Source of the DNA: Tissierellales bacterium | GTDB lineage: Bacteria > Bacillota > Clostridia > Tissierellales > Sedimentibacteraceae | Direction of reading: 5' to 3' | Assembly (NCBI GenBank): GCA_018433765.1 | Contig: JAHDQO010000001.1 | Span: 496,001 to 560,000 of the forward strand | DNA: 64,000 nt | Shown: in pieces, positions 61,337 through 64,000 of the stretch | Numbering within the stretch: the first letter of the stretch is position 1 | Layout: each line of letters opens with the position of its first letter | Notes under the pieces: model-generated | Databases searched by the model: none | The model's input: the letters and a program-made list of their open reading frames with translations, nothing else | Told to the model about the DNA's origin: nothing | Position numbers and translations under genes: made by a program

Positions 61337-61780
61337 ATGCCGTTAAAAACACATAAAGTATCGGTAAGACAGAAGAATGCAGTTTGCATGGAAGTTGAAG
61401 CAAGAGGTGTAAAGACTTATATTGATGAACCAATAGAATCTGGAGGTACTAATCTTGGTCTAACTCCAGTTGAAATGCTTCTTGCTAGTTATGGTTCTTG
61501 TCTCGCTATAACTGTATTCATATTTGCATCTATGAAAGGTATAAAAATAGATGATATAAAAGTAGAAGTTGAAGGCGACATTAATAATGATGGGCTAATA
61601 GGTATAGATCCTAATATGCCGACTGGTTACCAAAATATTCGTTATCATTTAAATATTAAAAGTAATGAGTCGGAACAAACTATTCGTCAATTAGTTGAAT
61701 TTTCTGAGAAAAAATGCCCAGTAAGCTCAACACTTAAAAATGGTACAACTTTATCAAATATAGAATTAACGATACTTTAG
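61337..61780 (+). CDS. OsmC-family protein
   Basis: A 147-residue OsmC/Ohr-type protein with both family cysteines: SYGSCLAITVFIFASMKG (about residue 49) and SEKKCPVSSTLKNG (about residue 128). Two-cysteine OsmC/Ohr proteins reduce organic peroxides and are recycled by lipoylated partners. The next gene encodes a lipoamide dehydrogenase with its own lipoyl domain. ATG 61337 follows AAGGAG by 9 bases; a TTG further upstream lies next to this site. Confidence 0.88.
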   Translation: MPLKTHKVSVRQKNAVCMEVEARGVKTYIDEPIESGGTNLGLTPVEMLLASYGSCLAITVFIFASMKGIKIDDIKVEVEGDINNDGLIGIDPNMPTGYQNIRYHLNIKSNESEQTIRQLVEFSEKKCPVSSTLKNGTTLSNIELTIL

Positions 61781-61860
61781 TATAGCTATATTTATTTATA
61801 TAGTGATTAAAATAAATTAAAGTAGAATATAGAAAATCAGCTGTGAGGTGACATTAAATT

Positions 61861-63561
61861 ATGGAAGTAAAGATTGGATTTATTATGGGACCATCCCCAG
61901 TAAATATAGGTAAAGTTTATGTAGAAAAAGGCGACTCTGTTAAAACAGGAGATATACTCTTAGAATATGAATCAGGAAAAGGGGTTGTGCCTGTAAACGC
62001 ATCAGTAGACGGAATTGTAACAAAAGTTTTGTGTACACAAGGTGATAAAGTAAATGCAGATGATATACTTTTTGAACTAGATAATATATCGATAGATGAA
62101 GTATCGGAAAAAAGAGTAACTGATGATATAAAAGAAAGTAATATTACATGTGAATTATTAGTAATTGGCGCTGGCCCGGGTGGTTATGTTGCAGCAATTC
62201 ATGCAGCTCAATGTGGTATTGATACTGTTATTGTTGAAAAAAATGATATGGGAGGTACTTGCCTAAATGTAGGATGTATTCCTACAAAAGTATTTGTAAA
62301 AACAGCTAATCTATTTCATGAGATTGAGGAAAGTGATTTGTACGGAATAAATGTAGATGAATATGATGTGGATTTTCCACAGGTAATACAGCGAAAAAAT
62401 AGTGTAAGAGATCAGCTTAAAGATGGAGTTGACGCATTACTGTGCAAGAATGGGGTTAAAGTTTTGAAAGGCACAGCAACATTTTGTTCAGAAAAACAGG
62501 TAGATGTTGTGTCAAATGAATCTATAAATCATGTTAATGCAAAAAATATAATTATTGCTACTGGTTCTAAAATTTCAAAACTAAATATTAAAGGTATAGA
62601 TCTTCCTGTTGTTTTAAATAGTAGCTCTGCTCTTGATTTAGATAAATTGCCAGATTCTATCACTATTGTTGGCGGTGGAGTAATTGGGATGGAGTTTGCT
62701 AGTATTTTTAGTAGTCTTGGAGTAAAAGTGCATGTTGTAGAGTTTTTAGATCGTGTACTTTCAATGGTGGATGAAGATATTTCACAAGAAATACAAAAGA
62801 TGTTACATGATGACAAATTAAATATACATACATCATCAAAAGTTATGAGCATTGAAGAAAGTATAGATGGACAAGCAATTGTAACTTTTCAGAAGAATGA
62901 AGAAATCTTTAAGATTACTAGTGAAAAAGTTTTGATAGCAATAGGTAGAGAACCTAATATAGATAATTTAGAATTAGAAAATGCAGGTATAAAATTGTAT
63001 GAAAATAAAAAGGGTATTGAAGTCGACTCACATATGAAGACAAATGTTCCTAATATATATGCTATTGGTGATGCTTCAAATGTGATTCAACTTGCACATG
63101 TTGCTTCTCATCAAGGCACATGTGCTGTTAATAATATTTTAGGCAAAAATGAGGAAATGGACTATTCTATTGTGCCAAATGTAATTTTTACAAGACCAGA
63201 AGTAGCATCTGTTGGAATAACAGAGCTTGAATGTAAGAGTCAACAACTTACTTATAAGATTGCAAAATTCCCATATTATGCAAATGGAAAAGCATTGATT
63301 ATGAATGAAGAAAAAGGTTTTATAAAATTAATTCAGGATAACAGTAGTAAAAAAATTATAGGCGCAAGTATAATTGGACCAGATGCAGACACTGCTATAA
63401 ATATTCTGACATTTGCAATCAGTTTTGGACTGACAGATAGTGATATATCAAAAGTTATTTTTCCTCATCCAACTACTAGTGAAGTAATACATGAATGTGC
63501 GCTTAGCTTATCTAATAAAGCAATTCACTTACATAAGGATGATATTAAAATTTCATGTTAG
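61861..63561 (+). CDS. lpdA: Dihydrolipoamide dehydrogenase with N-terminal lipoyl domain
   Basis: A 566-residue fusion. Residues 1-78 form a biotinyl/lipoyl domain in which the modified Lys would lie in LEYESGKGVVPVNA (about residue 39), with an ESGKG turn instead of the common ETDKA. Residues about 95-566 are the flavoprotein: FAD motif LLVIGAGPGGYVAAIHAAQC, redox-active disulfide GGTCLNVGCIPTK, NAD motif ITIVGGGVIGMEFASIF, and the C-terminal His-Glu FPHPTTSEVIHECALSL. No E1 or E2 subunit of a 2-oxoacid complex or glycine cleavage gene is adjacent. GAGGTGA precedes the ATG. Confidence 0.9.
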   Translation: MEVKIGFIMGPSPVNIGKVYVEKGDSVKTGDILLEYESGKGVVPVNASVDGIVTKVLCTQGDKVNADDILFELDNISIDEVSEKRVTDDIKESNITCELLVIGAGPGGYVAAIHAAQCGIDTVIVEKNDMGGTCLNVGCIPTKVFVKTANLFHEIEESDLYGINVDEYDVDFPQVIQRKNSVRDQLKDGVDALLCKNGVKVLKGTATFCSEKQVDVVSNESINHVNAKNIIIATGSKISKLNIKGIDLPVVLNSSSALDLDKLPDSITIVGGGVIGMEFASIFSSLGVKVHVVEFLDRVLSMVDEDISQEIQKMLHDDKLNIHTSSKVMSIEESIDGQAIVTFQKNEEIFKITSEKVLIAIGREPNIDNLELENAGIKLYENKKGIEVDSHMKTNVPNIYAIGDASNVIQLAHVASHQGTCAVNNILGKNEEMDYSIVPNVIFTRPEVASVGITELECKSQQLTYKIAKFPYYANGKALIMNEEKGFIKLIQDNSSKKIIGASIIGPDADTAINILTFAISFGLTDSDISKVIFPHPTTSEVIHECALSLSNKAIHLHKDDIKISC

Positions 63562-63616
63562 TATATTTAATTATTTTAGTATATCAATTCTAAAATTCCC
63601 TCCTATAATATGAACT

Positions 63617-63666
63617 GCACCCCCAAAAGTTAGATGAAATCTAATTTTTGGAGGTGCTTTTTATAT
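63617..63666 (+). terminator. Palindromic terminator with IS3-like terminal-repeat sequence
   Basis: GCACCCCCAAAAGTTAGAT (63617-63635) pairs with ATCTAATTTTTGGAGGTGC (63639-63657) with two imperfect pairs, followed by TTTTTA. It would end the lpdA unit. The arm TGAACTGCACCCCCAAAAGT resembles terminal inverted repeats of IS3/IS150-type elements, with the two ends abutting and no transposase between. Confidence 0.72.
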
Positions 63667-63700
63667 TTGATTTTCTTTTAATTGAGTTGTAATAAAAAAA

Positions 63701-63777
63701 GTAGGCGTTTGCTTACAAATAATGCTTGACAGTAATAAAATACATATATATACTATTATGAGTAGGCAACTGATTAC
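63701..63777 (+). promoter_or_regulatory. BlaI-like gene promoter with two operators
   Basis: TTGACA (63726-63731), 17 bases, TATACT (63749-63754). Two similar 16-base dyads flank it: GTAGGCGTTTGCTTAC (63701-63716) and GTAGGCAACTGATTAC (63762-63777), 61 bases apart centre to centre. The second covers the start point. This is a typical autoregulated repressor arrangement. Confidence 0.75.
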
Positions 63778-63793
63778 TACGGAGGTGATAATT

Positions 63794-64000
63794 TTGAATA
63801 GTAAAAAAAAGGCAAAGCTTACAGATACCGAATGGAAAATTATGATGCTTTTGTGGAAGAAGTCCCCTTTAACAGTTCGTCAAATTGAAGATATGTTAAA
63901 AGAAGAAACAGGCTGGACAAGGCATTCAATTATTTCTTTTTTAAAACGTATGATGAAAAAAAACTATGTTCGTATGGAAGAGACAAAACCTGCTAGACTT
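63794..64000 (+). CDS. BlaI/MecI/CopY-family repressor (3' end outside window)
   Basis: The 69 residues present form the winged-helix domain of BlaI-type repressors: LTDTEWKIMMLLWKKSPLTV, RQIEDMLKEETGWTRHSIIS, FLKRMMKKNYVRMEE. The start is TTG 63794 behind GGAGGTGATA. Such repressors are cleaved by a partner BlaR1/MecR1 metalloprotease, or respond to copper in CopY; a partner gene would be expected downstream of the window. The promoter has two matching dyads. Confidence 0.88.
   Translation, partial: MNSKKKAKLTDTEWKIMMLLWKKSPLTVRQIEDMLKEETGWTRHSIISFLKRMMKKNYVRMEETKPARL

Overview
The window is AT-rich DNA with strong Shine-Dalgarno sites, many TTG/GTG starts and Clostridia-type gene families (VanR-like two-component system, dlt-type operon, TRAP and NhaC transporters, a sigma-54 activator, GPH symporter, giant lectin-rich secreted protein). 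It most likely comes from an anaerobic, amino-acid- or sugar-acid-fermenting low-GC Firmicute (class Clostridia). The genus cannot be fixed from the sequence. I saw no rRNA, tRNA, CRISPR array, intact insertion sequence or prophage.

Layout. 1-7.9 kb: the tail of an unknown gene, then an operon encoding a large exported FG-GAP protein and a dlt-like set (adenylating ligase, carrier protein, GNAT, MBOAT, DltD-like SGNH protein, and a 37-residue DltX microprotein at 7775-7888). It looks like a machine that moves an aminoacyl group outward onto a surface polymer. 8-17.9 kb: a staygreen-family protein, a lipoprotein, a TetR/phytoene-desaturase-like pair with tandem operators, and a two-component system followed by an FMN-binding protein and an FtsX-type ABC exporter. 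17.9-30 kb: accessory genes scattered among short REP-like repeats, including an ATC-hydrolase-like enzyme and a 2372-residue secreted protein with a transglutaminase-like domain, F5/8C, ricin-like and NPCBM domains and a 12-residue acidic repeat. Then come a small basic protein behind a possible leader peptide, a methyltransferase and a KAS III-like enzyme.

30-44.5 kb: a catabolic island bracketed by two copies of a 54-bp palindromic element. It encodes glycerate kinase, S9 peptidase, two amidohydrolases, a MarR regulator, an ATC-hydrolase-like enzyme, a nitroreductase, a GPH symporter, an IlvD-type dehydratase, a FadR-type regulator and a LarA-like protein. Four promoters in it share a GTTAAC-N3-GTTAAC operator, probably bound by the MarR protein. 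The divergent ilvD/gntR promoters share a second operator. Decayed gene fragments lie between several of these genes.

44.8-56.9 kb: a UvrA2-like protein, an epimerase, a radical SAM protein, a DUF5685/DnaJ/zinc-ribbon trio, and an NhaC antiporter with a near-perfect sigma-54 promoter. Immediately downstream is a sigma-54 activator whose sensor region resembles the lysine-fermentation enzyme 3,5-diaminohexanoate dehydrogenase. A rhodanese follows. 57.3-64 kb: an HxlR regulator, a cupin, a complete TRAP transporter, an OsmC-family protein, a dihydrolipoamide dehydrogenase with its own lipoyl domain, and the start of a BlaI-type repressor behind a well-formed promoter with two operators.

The strongest candidates for something new are the enzyme-derived sigma-54 sensor with its NhaC target, the rearranged dlt-like operon with GNAT and DltX, and the MarR-controlled island at 30-44 kb. 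Domain names are recognised by eye; no database search was run.
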